A stretch of 64,000 nt of DNA from an uncultured Flavobacterium sp. Lineage in GTDB: Bacteria; Bacteroidota; Bacteroidia; Flavobacteriales; Flavobacteriaceae. This document shows positions 24,487-33,420 of the stretch, in pieces; the stretch's first letter is position 1; the number at the start of each line of letters is the position of its first letter. Below the pieces are notes generated by a model. That model made no database searches. It saw only the letters and a program-made list of their open reading frames with translations, and was not told the DNA's origin. The position numbers and the translations under genes are program-made. Location: contig NZ_OX638201.1 of the NCBI RefSeq assembly GCF_951805225.1, forward strand, positions 5,766,001 to 5,830,000. The letters run 5' to 3'.

Positions 24487-25881
24487 ATGAAAAACAAAAT
24501 TCTCTTAATTCTATTTGTTTTTGTGACAATCATGAAGGCACAAAACAAAGTTACGGACATCACAAACTACGATTATTGCCAAGTTAACAGGAGCACGCTT
24601 TATTTTTATAAAATTGAGAAAAAAGGGTTTACTCAAAGTCGTGGCAATTTCTTTCATGGTAATATATTCAGTGTTTATGCTACAGAAAATGTTGATTCTA
24701 TAGGCAAAGAATATTATTATGGCAGTATGGATGCGATAAAACTCTCTGATTTGGATAGTGATTTTGATTTGTTAAAAGAGTTTAGAGGCAAAGTTTACTT
24801 TGTGGATCAGCCTCATCTGAAACAATTTTATTTCTTGAAAAATGATAGTATTTTGGTTTGTAAAGTAATAAGAAAGAAAAATGTTTGGGAATTAGAAAGT
24901 GAAAAAGAAGATGAAATACATAAGATGGTCATGGCCAATAATAAAATTATTTATTGGTGTCCCTATCTAGGTTTGATTTATAAAAAAGATAATGAGATAA
25001 AAACAAGTTTTCTGGATTTGCAAAGTGAATATAATACTTATGGTCTTAAATTTTCTATAAAGGATAAAAATGCTGTTAATATGGAAACAGGATATTTTGA
25101 AATAGGGAAATATACTCTTAAAATAAAAAAAGGCAACAATTATACGGTTTTTAAAGGCAATCAAAAGATCTTGGATGACTTGCCATTAAAGTATTACAAT
25201 AGCAAACATTTTGTTACGACCGATGATAAAACTGTAAAATTCTACACTTCTGATTTTGTATTAGACAGCACTTTTACCTACCGTGATATTTATCAAGGAT
25301 CTGGGAATATAGAGATTTTGACAGAAAACAAAATTAAAAAAATTGACACTCGTCTTTTTACCCCTACATTTTACAATGACCAAGTTTTTGGCTGTGGAAC
25401 TGTTACAAGACATATATTAAGTATAAAACGGAACAGAATTAGAGAAATTATCGATGCAGAAATTACTAGTGGGTACACATCGCCGCCTAAAAATATTTTT
25501 ATCGACTCTAAAATAAAATTTGATTCGCTGCTTTTTATAAGCCGTAAAAAGATTATGGATTATTCTGTGAATGGTGGTTTTGATGATCGGGTGATATTAA
25601 TAAAAAATAAAAAGGAAGGACTTTACGCATTTAAACAACAAAACGATACTATTACTTTGAAGGAAATAGTACCCATAAAATGCGATAAGATTTATTTATT
25701 AAATGGTTTTGTAATTTTAAACAAAAACAATCAAATGGATTTTTATGATAAAGATTTTAAGGTAAATACGATGCGTTTTACTACTATTGATTTTTTTAGT
25801 TATAACTATTTAAGATATAAAAGAAGGAATAATACCGGAGGCTGGATGAACAAAAAAGGAATTTTATTTGACGATTTATAA
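24487..25881 (+). CDS. Secreted protein of unknown function
   Basis: The 464-residue protein has a signal peptide (KNKILLILFVFVTIMKAQN, cleavage near residue 19). I do not recognise a domain. Much of it is beta-rich with repeating Tyr/Lys/Asp motifs (YYGSMDAIKLSDLDSDFD, then YLGLIYKKDNEIK), reminiscent of WG- or DKNYY-type beta-repeat proteins, but the fit is weak. It is likely periplasmic or at the cell surface. It follows the 301-residue secreted protein at 18 bases, suggesting one transcript. It converges on the GNAT-like gene 28 bases away. Confidence 0.72.
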   Translation: MKNKILLILFVFVTIMKAQNKVTDITNYDYCQVNRSTLYFYKIEKKGFTQSRGNFFHGNIFSVYATENVDSIGKEYYYGSMDAIKLSDLDSDFDLLKEFRGKVYFVDQPHLKQFYFLKNDSILVCKVIRKKNVWELESEKEDEIHKMVMANNKIIYWCPYLGLIYKKDNEIKTSFLDLQSEYNTYGLKFSIKDKNAVNMETGYFEIGKYTLKIKKGNNYTVFKGNQKILDDLPLKYYNSKHFVTTDDKTVKFYTSDFVLDSTFTYRDIYQGSGNIEILTENKIKKIDTRLFTPTFYNDQVFGCGTVTRHILSIKRNRIREIIDAEITSGYTSPPKNIFIDSKIKFDSLLFISRKKIMDYSVNGGFDDRVILIKNKKEGLYAFKQQNDTITLKEIVPIKCDKIYLLNGFVILNKNNQMDFYDKDFKVNTMRFTTIDFFSYNYLRYKRRNNTGGWMNKKGILFDDL

Positions 25882-25909
25882 AAAAGAAAGCCTCTCTATT
25901 TTGATTTAA

Positions 25910-27055
25910 TTATTTAAAAGGATTTCTTTCCTGCCAATCTGTTTTTGGCTCAAGATAATTGAATAGTTTGGCAATGTTATGATTGATCAAAGCATTGCTG
26001 TGCGTAATAAGTCCGTACATTTTTATAGGTTTTGCACCAACAGAACTTTTAATCTCAAGCGCAGTTCTGGCAAAAACAATTTCAGAGAAACCTTGATTTA
26101 TAGAATATGCGATCATGTCGTACAACATATTTAAATACAGCATTTTTTCGCGTTGAATCGTTTCGTCATACCCTAAAAAATAAGTATCCATTACATGGCC
26201 GTTTTTGATTAATGTATTGAAACCTATTAATTTTTCATCCAAAAAATAGCCGTAAAATAAGAAATCATCTTTCATAATTTCTTTAAAGAAACTAAAGTGA
26301 TTTCGGGCTAAGAAAAATGTATTAAAAGGTGCATTTTTGGCGACATGAAAATACAAATCATAAATTACATCTTCGTATTTTCTAATCTCAGCCAGCGTCA
26401 TTTTTTGCTTAACTATTCCGTCTGCTTTTTTGCGGGCGCGTTTGTATTGATCTCTGTATTTCTTGGATAAAGCATCAATGTAATCTTGCTCTGAATTCCA
26501 GTTTTTGTTGATTTCGAAAACCATATTTGGCTGAGTCGAAAACGTATAATTGTTTTTAAATTCGGCTTGTAAAGGTTCAATTTCTTTTGCAGTAAAATCT
26601 TTTATACTTGTAATATGAACTTTTTTTCCACTCGCTTTCAAGTCTTTCTTAAGCTGATTAATTGCTTTATGCAATGTCTTTATTAGTTTAGACTGGCTTG
26701 CTTCTTTATTAAAAGCAAAAGCATTTTGACCTGTAAGCATGTTATTACCAACGAATAAAACATGTGAAGCAAAATTTTTGAAAGCAAAATTACGCACAGA
26801 AGTTTTTAAACACTGATCTCGTTCCCCAAAGGATTCTAGTTTTTCGGCAAATAAAAATTGAGTTAAAGCAATTCCGACTAGTTTATCGTCGCTAAAAATT
26901 CCAATAAAATGACAAATCATATTTACAGGACAAGAATTTTCCAGCACTTCAAGATATTCTCTGGTTAGAAAAATGTTATCTACAGCCAGCGAATTCCATT
27001 CTAAAGGCAATAATGACGTGCTGTTGTAAATTCGGAAAGAAAAAGTTGTAGTCAA
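25910..27055 (-). CDS. GNAT/FemAB-like acyl-transferase protein
   Basis: The 381-residue protein looks like a GNAT-superfamily member of the peptidogalycan-biosynthesis/FemAB-like group. Residues 1-60 have PLEWNSLAVDNIFLTREYLE and a GIFSDDKLVGIALTQ strand pair. The second half has EQDYIDALSKKYRDQYKRA, then FLDEKLIGFNTLI and YFLGYDETIQREKMLYLN, the usual acyl-CoA-fold closing parts. The substrate is unknown. It starts from a TTG at 27053-27055, as no ATG exists near the N-terminus. There is no signal peptide, so it acts in the cytoplasm. Confidence 0.72.
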   Translation of the reverse strand: MTTTFSFRIYNSTSLLPLEWNSLAVDNIFLTREYLEVLENSCPVNMICHFIGIFSDDKLVGIALTQFLFAEKLESFGERDQCLKTSVRNFAFKNFASHVLFVGNNMLTGQNAFAFNKEASQSKLIKTLHKAINQLKKDLKASGKKVHITSIKDFTAKEIEPLQAEFKNNYTFSTQPNMVFEINKNWNSEQDYIDALSKKYRDQYKRARKKADGIVKQKMTLAEIRKYEDVIYDLYFHVAKNAPFNTFFLARNHFSFFKEIMKDDFLFYGYFLDEKLIGFNTLIKNGHVMDTYFLGYDETIQREKMLYLNMLYDMIAYSINQGFSEIVFARTALEIKSSVGAKPIKMYGLITHSNALINHNIAKLFNYLEPKTDWQERNPFK

Positions 27056-27126
27056 AAGAGTGTGCTAATTTCTTCAAAATTAGGTAATATTTATAATAAC
27101 TCCGTTTGTTTAAGTTATTATTAAGA

Positions 27127-27160
27127 AAAACCCGTTTGATTTTGATTTCAAACAGGTTTC
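27127..27160 (-). terminator. Likely terminator after the DUF1761 gene
   Basis: AACCCGTTTGA and TCAAACAGGTTT pair with one bulge around a short loop. On the minus strand the hairpin runs into a T-rich tract (A residues at 27124-27130 on the plus strand). It lies just past the end of the membrane-protein gene at 27173. Confidence 0.6.
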
Positions 27161-27172
27161 TGTTTTTATTAT

Positions 27173-27661
27173 TTAAGCAAATCCGCAAATAATTCCTCCC
27201 ATTAAAGTAAGAGAAACGATCCAGAATCCGGCGTGAATAAAGATGTATTTCCATGATTTTCTTTCGAACAAACCATTAATCCCAATTACAGGAAAAGCAA
27301 AAAACAAGCCCGCCATAAATCCGTGAAGTGATCCGTGTTTGAATGTGCGATAAGCCGTTCCATAATCTGCCATAAAAGCTGCGAACGAAGGTTTTGCACT
27401 ATCCAGTAAAGGAGGTCCGCCTACCATTCCTACCGCACCAGTTTGATGAATGGTCACTGCCATCAGAATTACGGTAATCATTAGAGAAAAAACATACGTT
27501 AATCCGAAGATTTTAAGCATATTTCCTGTTCGAAGTTGTTCTTCGGTGAGATTATTTTCTCTCATCCAGATTGTTCCGAACACTTTTGGGTTGTACCAAA
27601 TAAAACCAACTACAAGCGTTACAACCGCTGCAAGAAGCAATGCAATAGGGTTAATTTCCAT
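27173..27661 (-). CDS. DUF1761 family membrane protein
   Basis: The 162-residue protein has four membrane helices (about residues 6-26, 50-72, 106-125 and 138-160). It carries the signature GFIWYNPKVFGTIWM after the first helix and HGSLHGFMAGLFFAFPVIGIN in the third, matching DUF1761. Function is unknown in this family. It lies 117 bases before the start of the GNAT-like gene on the same strand, with a hairpin between. Confidence 0.85.
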   Translation of the reverse strand: MEINPIALLLAAVVTLVVGFIWYNPKVFGTIWMRENNLTEEQLRTGNMLKIFGLTYVFSLMITVILMAVTIHQTGAVGMVGGPPLLDSAKPSFAAFMADYGTAYRTFKHGSLHGFMAGLFFAFPVIGINGLFERKSWKYIFIHAGFWIVSLTLMGGIICGFA

Positions 27662-27842
27662 AATATGAGGTTTTTAGAATTAGTTGATCAAATTTAATCA
27701 AAAAAATAGAATTATATGATTTTTATAAAAAAGTAAATAAATTCATGTTAATTAATTACTTATTAACACTTTATCGACATTAGACGCTTTATAGCTATGA
27801 AATGCATAATTTTATCACAGATAACAAAACCCCAAATCTGTT

Positions 27843-28700
27843 ATGAAATGCCTAACAACTCTTTTGCTAATATTCGGCTTTACGCTGAATATTTTTGCAG
27901 ATACTGTATCTGATAAAGAAAAAGACGCTCTGATAAAATTATATTACGCAACAAATGGATCACAATGGAAAATTAAATGGGATTTATCATTGTCAGTTTC
28001 AACTTGGTATGGCGTTCAGGTCGAAAATGGAAAGGTAACGGCGCTTAATTTAGGCGACAATAATCTGGAAGGACAATTGCCTTCTGAGTTTTTTGATTTA
28101 GTGAATTTGACTTCTGTTGATTTGCATAAAAATAAATTACAAGGTCAATTACCAAAAGCAATTAATAATTTCAAGGAGCTTGAAGTTTTAGATATTTCGC
28201 TTAATCAGCTTTCGGGAGCAATACCGGAAACTATTTGCGATTTGCAAAAGCTAAGAGATTTAGAACTTTCTAAGAATAAAATTTCGGGAGAGTTACCAGT
28301 AGAAATTGGAAAATTAAACCAATTAGAAGTGTTGTCTTTATTTGATAATGAGATTGAAGGGCAATTGCCAAATTCGATTTATAAGATTCCTGCGTTAAAG
28401 GTTTTACTTTTAAATAGTAATAAATTCTCAGGAAGTTTGAGCGGAGAAGTGGTAAACTTCAATGCTTTGCAAAATCTTAGTTTGTTTAACAATGGTTTTG
28501 AAGGTGAGATTCCTAAAGGACTTGAAAAGTTGCATAATTTATCTGAGATGAATCTTTCGTACAATAAATTTGCCGGAGGCGTATCAAAAAACTTAGCATT
28601 ATTGGATGCTTTAAATATGACGATGTTCGACGAAAATGGAAACATGTTTTTGTTAGAACTAAATGCAGAAAAAGAAAATACCGTAATAATAGAAAATTAA
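27843..28700 (+). CDS. Secreted leucine-rich repeat protein
   Basis: The 285-residue protein has a signal peptide (LLLIFGFTLNIFADT, cleavage near residue 20). An N-terminal cap follows, of the type that precedes plant-like LRRs (ALIKLYYATNGSQWKIKWD, then WYGVQVENGKVTALNL). About eight 23-24-residue repeats follow, with the pattern LxxLxxLxLxxNxLxGxIP (for example LEVLDISLNQLSGAIPE). LRR surfaces bind proteins or glycans. There is no C-terminal T9SS sorting domain, so its final place is unclear. A terminator follows at 28768-28792. Confidence 0.9.
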   Translation: MKCLTTLLLIFGFTLNIFADTVSDKEKDALIKLYYATNGSQWKIKWDLSLSVSTWYGVQVENGKVTALNLGDNNLEGQLPSEFFDLVNLTSVDLHKNKLQGQLPKAINNFKELEVLDISLNQLSGAIPETICDLQKLRDLELSKNKISGELPVEIGKLNQLEVLSLFDNEIEGQLPNSIYKIPALKVLLLNSNKFSGSLSGEVVNFNALQNLSLFNNGFEGEIPKGLEKLHNLSEMNLSYNKFAGGVSKNLALLDALNMTMFDENGNMFLLELNAEKENTVIIEN

Positions 28701-28767
28701 TCGTGCTTATGAATGAATTTTACAATCGTTAAAAAAGTTGATTAAATATATTTAGTTAATTGTGAAG

Positions 28768-28792
28768 ACCGTAATTCGTTACGGTTTTTTTT
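28768..28792 (+). terminator. Intrinsic terminator after the LRR gene
   Basis: ACCGTAA pairs with TTACGGT around the stable loop TTCG, followed by eight T residues. Confidence 0.9.
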
Positions 28793-28875
28793 ATGTCGTG
28801 ATATTTCGATGAAAAATGTGTTGAAATCTAATTTTCAAGAAGAAAATAAATAGGTTTCGAAAGTAGAATTTGTAC

Positions 28876-28883
28876 TAACTTTG
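28876..28883 (+). promoter_or_regulatory. -7 box of the 101-residue gene at 29013
   Basis: TAACTTTG matches TAnnTTTG. It predicts a start near 28890 and so a leader of about 120 bases before the ATG. No TTG sits at the proper -33 distance. Confidence 0.5.
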
Positions 28884-28903
28884 TATTGATTTAATAATTT
28901 AAG

Positions 28904-28933
28904 GTAAGTTTATATATGAACTTACTTTTTTTT
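28904..28933 (+). terminator. Terminator-like hairpin inside a 5' leader
   Basis: GTAAGTT pairs with AACTTAC around eight bases, followed by eight T residues, about 15 bases past the predicted transcription start and 80 bases before the ATG at 29013. A second hairpin (TTCAAC/GTTGAA, 28952-28973) follows. The arrangement could attenuate the gene or end a small RNA. Confidence 0.5.
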
Positions 28934-29012
28934 CATAACTTTAATTTTGAATTCAACTTATAAGCATGTTGAAGTTCTAAAAAAATAATTTAACCTTTTT
29001 AATAATAAGATT

Positions 29013-29318
29013 ATGGTAGTACAGTATCAAGGTGAACAATACGGCAAAAAAAACAATTTTACATTAAGAATAATAGGAAACAATTTATCGAAAAGCAGTT
29101 CAAATTACCAAATTGATTTGCTGGTAGGAGACAAGCAGTTACCTACTTTTACGACATCAATTCACCAGAGTTTGTCAAATTGTTTAAAAGAAATCTATTT
29201 ATTCAGAAAACACAATGGTATCAAATTCGAAGCTTCTTCAGAGAAAGTTGCTACGCCTTTAGTGCCTTATGATCAGGTTTTATACAACTACAATAAATAT
29301 GCATTATTTATGGCGTAA
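29013..29318 (+). CDS. Small conserved-looking protein of unknown function
   Basis: The 101-residue protein has no signal peptide or membrane helix. It starts VVQYQGEQYGKKNNFTLRII and contains LVGDKQLPTFTTSIHQSL, then EIYLFRKHNGIKFEASSEK. I do not recognise the family. It has its own likely promoter, a long structured leader and a strong terminator, so it is a single-gene unit. The leader may control it at the RNA level. Confidence 0.75.
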   Translation: MVVQYQGEQYGKKNNFTLRIIGNNLSKSSSNYQIDLLVGDKQLPTFTTSIHQSLSNCLKEIYLFRKHNGIKFEASSEKVATPLVPYDQVLYNYNKYALFMA

Positions 29319-29340
29319 GCTTTAATGTGCTTTAAGATAA

Positions 29341-29378
29341 AAAAAGACTGTTCAGATTATTGAGCAGTCTTTTTTTTT
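29341..29378. terminator. Terminator between convergent genes
   Basis: AAAGACTGTTCA pairs with TGAGCAGTCTTT (one wobble) around six bases, followed by eight T residues on the plus strand and preceded by an A run. It can serve the 29013 gene and probably the minus-strand regulator ending at 29417. Confidence 0.88.
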
Positions 29379-29416
29379 GAATATTTCGAAAAAGAAATTA
29401 CCGTTATACATAAGTT

Positions 29417-30403
29417 TTAGGCAACCAAAACAACATCTTTATGGTATTTTCTTTTGTATTCTAACGGAGACATTCCGGTAATTTTTCGGAATACTTCACG
29501 GAATGCTTTAACATCAGAATAACCGACTTCATACATTACTTCGTTTATTGTTTTTCGGTTGGTTTCAAAGGCTTTTTTTGCCGCTTCAATTTTCACTCTT
29601 TGCGAATATTCTATAGGAGTATTTCCGGTGGCTTTTATAAATCTTCGGTCGAAATTTCTTCTTCCAACATTTAGTTTTGAGGATAATTCTCCAATAGATA
29701 TTTTTTCGTCTAAGTTTTTTTCGATGTAAGATTGTGCCAATTGAACCATTTCGTCATCATGCTTTTTTTGACCTGTGAATATAGCAAATTGAGATTGCGT
29801 ATTTCGGTTCATTTCGATCTGAAAAACTTTCGAACAATAAATTGCAGTATTTCGATCATAATATTTCTCGATCAGATAAATCATCAAATTAAGAAACGAA
29901 TAAGCGCCGCCATTGGTGTAAATTCCTTTTTCATCCGTAATTAATTCGTCGACTTGTAAATTTACTTTAGGAAACATTGATTTGAAATTTTCGGTTACAG
30001 ACCAATGTGTAGAACAACTTTTTCCGTCTAATAATCCAGACGCTGCAAGCACAAATGCGCCAGTACAAATCGTGGCAATTTCGGCACCGTTTGAATATTG
30101 TTTTTCTAACCACGGCAATAATTGCTCATTATCTTTTAGCGCAAGACTATAATTATGGTTTAAAGAAGGTATAATGATAAGATCCGTTTTAGTAATTGCC
30201 GAGATATTAAGATGCGGTTTTACGGTAAATAATCCGCCATTGAAATCTACTTTTTCAGAAATACCAGCCAATTGTATCGAGAATAACTCCTTTTTGCCAT
30301 TTACCTTATTATAAAGATTTGCTTTGTTGAAGATTTCAAAAGCACCAGTAATACTAGAAAGATTATTATCTCCATTTGGAACTATAATGGTAAGATGTTT
30401 CAT
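29417..30403 (-). CDS. GlxA-type transcription regulator (DJ-1/PfpI + AraC)
   Basis: The 328-residue protein joins a DJ-1/PfpI-like domain (residues about 1-170) to an AraC HTH (about 210-320). The first has the nucleophile-elbow-like ATICTGAFVLAASGLL with Cys113. The second has GELSSKLNVGRRNFDRRF, then EVMYEVGYSDVKAFREVFRKITGMSPLEYKRKY. Such proteins sense a small molecule and control a nearby operon. It is divergent from the EthD gene at 30565, 161 bases apart, so that gene and those after it are the likely targets. This is inference from position. Confidence 0.92.
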   Translation of the reverse strand: MKHLTIIVPNGDNNLSSITGAFEIFNKANLYNKVNGKKELFSIQLAGISEKVDFNGGLFTVKPHLNISAITKTDLIIIPSLNHNYSLALKDNEQLLPWLEKQYSNGAEIATICTGAFVLAASGLLDGKSCSTHWSVTENFKSMFPKVNLQVDELITDEKGIYTNGGAYSFLNLMIYLIEKYYDRNTAIYCSKVFQIEMNRNTQSQFAIFTGQKKHDDEMVQLAQSYIEKNLDEKISIGELSSKLNVGRRNFDRRFIKATGNTPIEYSQRVKIEAAKKAFETNRKTINEVMYEVGYSDVKAFREVFRKITGMSPLEYKRKYHKDVVLVA

Positions 30404-30564
30404 CGCTTTTTGTTTTTGTTTGACAAGTAAAGATAGTAAATGTTTTTGTCCAAAACTACCCAGTACAATGTCTGAATTACACCTTAATGATTTGATTATT
30501 AGAAGGTAATTTTACAATTCGAAACTCAAAAAGACAACTTAGAACAATTTAAACAAAACCAATT

Positions 30565-30876
30565 ATGGCAAAAATGACTGTGATTTACACAACTCCAAAG
30601 GATAAAGAATTTTTCGAAAAACATTATTTTGAAGTACATGTTCCATTGGCTAAACAATTGCCGGGATTATTGAAATATGAAATCAATAATAGTCCGGTTA
30701 TTTCGCTTACAGGACATAATGATGTTTATCGTGTAGCCAATTTATATTTTAATTCACTTGATGAAATGATGGAATCTTTTAAGTCAGATATTGGGCAGCA
30801 ATGTGCGGTTGACCGAATGATTTTTGCCAGCGATGACGAAGTTCAGATTTATGTGTATGATTCAATAAATACCTGA
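30565..30876 (+). CDS. EthD family protein
   Basis: The 103-residue ferredoxin-like alpha/beta protein has the EthD pattern: MTVIYTTPKDKEFFEKHYFEVHVPLAKQLPG at the start, YEINNSPV, and a late FASDDEVQIYVYD strand. EthD-type proteins form dimeric barrels and are linked to breakdown of various organic compounds, usually without a known reaction. It is the first gene of a plus-strand run, divergent from the GlxA-type regulator and followed 48 bases later by the DinB-like gene. Confidence 0.85.
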   Translation: MAKMTVIYTTPKDKEFFEKHYFEVHVPLAKQLPGLLKYEINNSPVISLTGHNDVYRVANLYFNSLDEMMESFKSDIGQQCAVDRMIFASDDEVQIYVYDSINT

Positions 30877-30924
30877 TAAAACAACAAAGCGATTACAAAC
30901 TTTATAACTACTAAAACCTAAAAA

Positions 30925-31419
30925 ATGACAACAACAGTAACACCAACAACGACATTATTTGTCAAAATGATTTTAGACAGATGGTACGCTTCTATACTAA
31001 ATTGCGATACATTACTAAATTCTGTAAGCGACGAAACTTTGCAAAAAGAAATTGCTCCGGGAAAAAACCGAGGCATTTATTTGCTTGGACATCTTATTGC
31101 GGTTCATGACGATTTATTAATTCTATTGGATATGGGACCAAAATTATATCCGGAACTAAATGAACCTTTCATTAAATCTCCTGATAAAATAGTAAAAGAA
31201 CTTCCAACTGCACAAGAATTGAGAAGTTTATGGACAAAACAAAGTGAAGCAATAAAACAAAAATTTGACAATTTGAAACCCGAAGAATGGTTCGAAAAAC
31301 ATACGGCTGTAAGCATCGAAGATTTCGAGAGAGAACCTCATCGTAATAAATTGAATATTGTCGTAACAAGAACATCACATTTGCAATACCATTTAGGCCA
31401 ATTGCAATTACTTAAATAA
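30925..31419 (+). CDS. DinB family protein
   Basis: The 164-residue protein looks like a four-helix DinB/YfiT-like fold. The first helix is followed by LNSVSDETLQKEIAPGKNRGIYLLGHLIAVHDDL, with a His in LGHL at the place of the first metal ligand. The closing helix reads RTSHLQYHLGQL, where two His residues supply the other ligands. DinB-like proteins bind a metal and include thiol transferases such as those using bacillithiol; the exact substrate is not visible. It is 48 bases from the EthD gene, so probably co-transcribed. Confidence 0.82.
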   Translation: MTTTVTPTTTLFVKMILDRWYASILNCDTLLNSVSDETLQKEIAPGKNRGIYLLGHLIAVHDDLLILLDMGPKLYPELNEPFIKSPDKIVKELPTAQELRSLWTKQSEAIKQKFDNLKPEEWFEKHTAVSIEDFEREPHRNKLNIVVTRTSHLQYHLGQLQLLK

Positions 31420-31446
31420 TATAAGCTACACTTTAAAAAGTTTAAT

Positions 31447-31597
31447 TTAATACATAGAAACATAGATTTATTTTGTGCATAAAAAGGCGTTTCACTTAGT
31501 ATTAGTGTATTCCGAAGCTTCGGGACTATGTGTGAAGAAATGTGTTTCTTTTTTACAACTCTTTCACAAACATAAAAGTCTATGTTTCTATGTGTTA
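31447..31597. repeat. Long inverted repeat, MITE-like
   Basis: ATACATAGAAACATAGA on the left (from about 31450) and TCTATGTTTCTATGTGT on the right (to 31597) pair nearly perfectly over about 22 bases, with roughly 105 bases between. The middle contains CCGAAGCTTCGGG, also seen near 6932. It lies between the DinB and SRPBCC genes. Confidence 0.65.
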
Positions 31598-31636
31598 AAA
31601 AAATAAAAACTTTAAATAATATTAAAAAACAACAAA

Positions 31637-32080
31637 ATGGAAACATCAAATTTTAGTACAACGATTTTAGTTGACAATTCTAAAGAAGAAGTTTTTAAAG
31701 CCATCAACAATGTTCGCGGTTGGTGGCAAGGTGAAATTGATGGAAACACAGAAAACCTCAACGATGAATTTGGTTATAGCGTACCGGGAATTCATTTTTC
31801 GAAACAAAAAATAGTCGAGATTATTCCGAATGAAAAAATTGTTTGGCTTATTACCGACAGCAAATTAAGTTTTGTAAAAGATCAAAGCGAATGGACGGGA
31901 ACTAAAATTGTATTCGAAATCTCTGAAGTAAACCATAAAACACAAATCCGTTTTAGTCATTTGGGATTAGTTCCTGAATTTGAATGTTATGGAGATTGTT
32001 CAAATGCATGGAGTCAGCTTATCGAAAAGAGTTTATTCAGCTTAATAACTACAGGAAAAGGAGTCAACGTTTTTGGATAA
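31637..32080 (+). CDS. SRPBCC (START/AHSA1-like) domain protein
   Basis: The 147-residue protein has the single-domain SRPBCC pattern: STTILVDNSKEEVFKAINNVRGWW at the start, PGIHFSKQKIVEIIPNEKIVWLI in the middle and TGTKIVFEISEVNHKTQIRFSHLG near the end, with a closing helix NAWSQLIEKSLFSLI. Members bind a hydrophobic ligand in a deep cavity. Function is unknown. The DinB gene precedes it, but a MITE-like repeat lies between, so it may have its own promoter. Confidence 0.88.
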   Translation: METSNFSTTILVDNSKEEVFKAINNVRGWWQGEIDGNTENLNDEFGYSVPGIHFSKQKIVEIIPNEKIVWLITDSKLSFVKDQSEWTGTKIVFEISEVNHKTQIRFSHLGLVPEFECYGDCSNAWSQLIEKSLFSLITTGKGVNVFG

Positions 32081-32244
32081 AAAAGGTGTGTATTTTACAC
32101 TATTGTAATTGTATAAGTAGTTGATTTATTTAAAGTTATAGTTTGTATTTGTAGGATTTGGCTAATCCGAAAAATGCACTTATTTTAGTGCTAAATTTCC
32201 TGTACAGAACAATCAGAATAGCTAAGAATATAAACTATACAAAG

Positions 32245-32823
32245 TTGAACGAGACGTCTGAATTTTACCTCTTTTATAAACATATTGCAAAGTTTTCTTC
32301 TATTACAGAAGGAGAATTTGATGATATAATGTCTTATTTTTCAAAAATTACCTTCAAAAAAGGAGATAATCTTGCAAAACTAGGCGAAAAAGTAAACCAC
32401 ACTTATTGGATTTCTAAAGGTCTTGCGGTGTCTAATTATATAGATAATTTGGGCAAAGAACACATTATGCAATTTGCCAATGAAGGTTGCTGGATTACAG
32501 ATCAACAGGCTTTTTATAACCAGACAATTGCCATTTTTGATATTGTTTGTCTGGAACAAACTGAGGCGATTTCGATTTCATTCGAGAACAGAGAAAAATT
32601 ATGTGCAGCCATTCCTAAGATGGAAAATTTTTTTCGTCGAAAAGCCAACGACAGTTTTGTAAAACAGCAAAAACGACTTCTTACTTATATGGCAAACGAT
32701 GCTACGGAGCGTTTTAATCTCTTACTGAAAGAGTACCCGGATTTGATACAAAGAATTTCAAAACGAAAATTAGCCGCTTACTTAGGCGTATCAAGGGAAA
32801 CATTAAGCCGTTTGAAAAGATAA
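32245..32823 (+). CDS. Crp/Fnr family transcription regulator
   Basis: The protein has a cyclic-nucleotide-binding-like beta roll (ITFKKGDNLAKLGEKVNHTYWISKGL) and a C-terminal helix-turn-helix (RISKRKLAAYLGVSRETLSRLKR). I start it at TTG 32245, which gives 192 residues, the usual length in Bacteroidota. The frame stays open to TTG 32158 (221 residues), but the extra residues do not look like the family. No Fnr-type cysteine cluster is present, so it is not an iron-sulfur oxygen sensor. It may control the genes around it (DinB, SRPBCC, SnoaL-like); that is inference. Confidence 0.88.
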   Translation: MNETSEFYLFYKHIAKFSSITEGEFDDIMSYFSKITFKKGDNLAKLGEKVNHTYWISKGLAVSNYIDNLGKEHIMQFANEGCWITDQQAFYNQTIAIFDIVCLEQTEAISISFENREKLCAAIPKMENFFRRKANDSFVKQQKRLLTYMANDATERFNLLLKEYPDLIQRISKRKLAAYLGVSRETLSRLKR

Positions 32824-32911
32824 ATTTTCCTCTTTTAAAAAAGTGACTTACATCACCATTTCTTTATCTGCATAATCTGAATTTTGTCCTGTAACATTAA
32901 CAATAATTATC

Positions 32912-33382
32912 ATGCACAACAAATTATTTATCTCAGTAGTTGTTCTTGCAATGCTATTGTCTTGCAAGGAACAAAAAAAAGAAATTCAGAATACAGGTTT
33001 AGAAGAAGCTAAAAAAGCAATCGCAGAAAGTAATGCGATTTATTTTGAATCATTCGTAAAAAATGATTCTTCAATTTTCATCAATCGTTATGCAAAAGAT
33101 GCCTGTATTATGGCTCCAAATTCAGTACAAATGTGTGGTCATGATGCTGCCGCAAAATTCTTTAGAGCGGCATATGACAGTTACGGAATGAGAAATGGCA
33201 AATTTATTACAACAGCCGTTTATGGCGACGGAATCGAATATGTAACCGAAGAAGGTTTGTGGCAATCTTTTAATGCCAAAGGCGAATTGTTTGACGATGG
33301 TAAATTTCTGGTTCTTTGGAAAAAAACTCCTGAAGGCTGGAAAATGTTCCGAGATTCTTTTAGCAGTAATCACAAATTATAA
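32912..33382 (+). CDS. SnoaL/DUF4440-like lipoprotein
   Basis: The 156-residue protein has a lipoprotein signal with lipobox LLSC (Cys 18). The mature part has the NTF2/SnoaL-like cone pattern: NAIYFESFVKNDSSIFINRYAKDACIMAPNS, then GHDAAAKFFRAAY, and a closing KFLVLWKKTPEGWKMFRDSF. Such DUF4440-type proteins bind small molecules and rarely have a known reaction. It sits 88 bases after the Crp/Fnr gene and 38 bases before the saccharopine-dehydrogenase-like gene. Confidence 0.85.
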   Translation: MHNKLFISVVVLAMLLSCKEQKKEIQNTGLEEAKKAIAESNAIYFESFVKNDSSIFINRYAKDACIMAPNSVQMCGHDAAAKFFRAAYDSYGMRNGKFITTAVYGDGIEYVTEEGLWQSFNAKGELFDDGKFLVLWKKTPEGWKMFRDSFSSNHKL

Positions 33383-33420
33383 AATACAATAACTAAACCT
33401 AAAAATACCAAAACCCTTTT

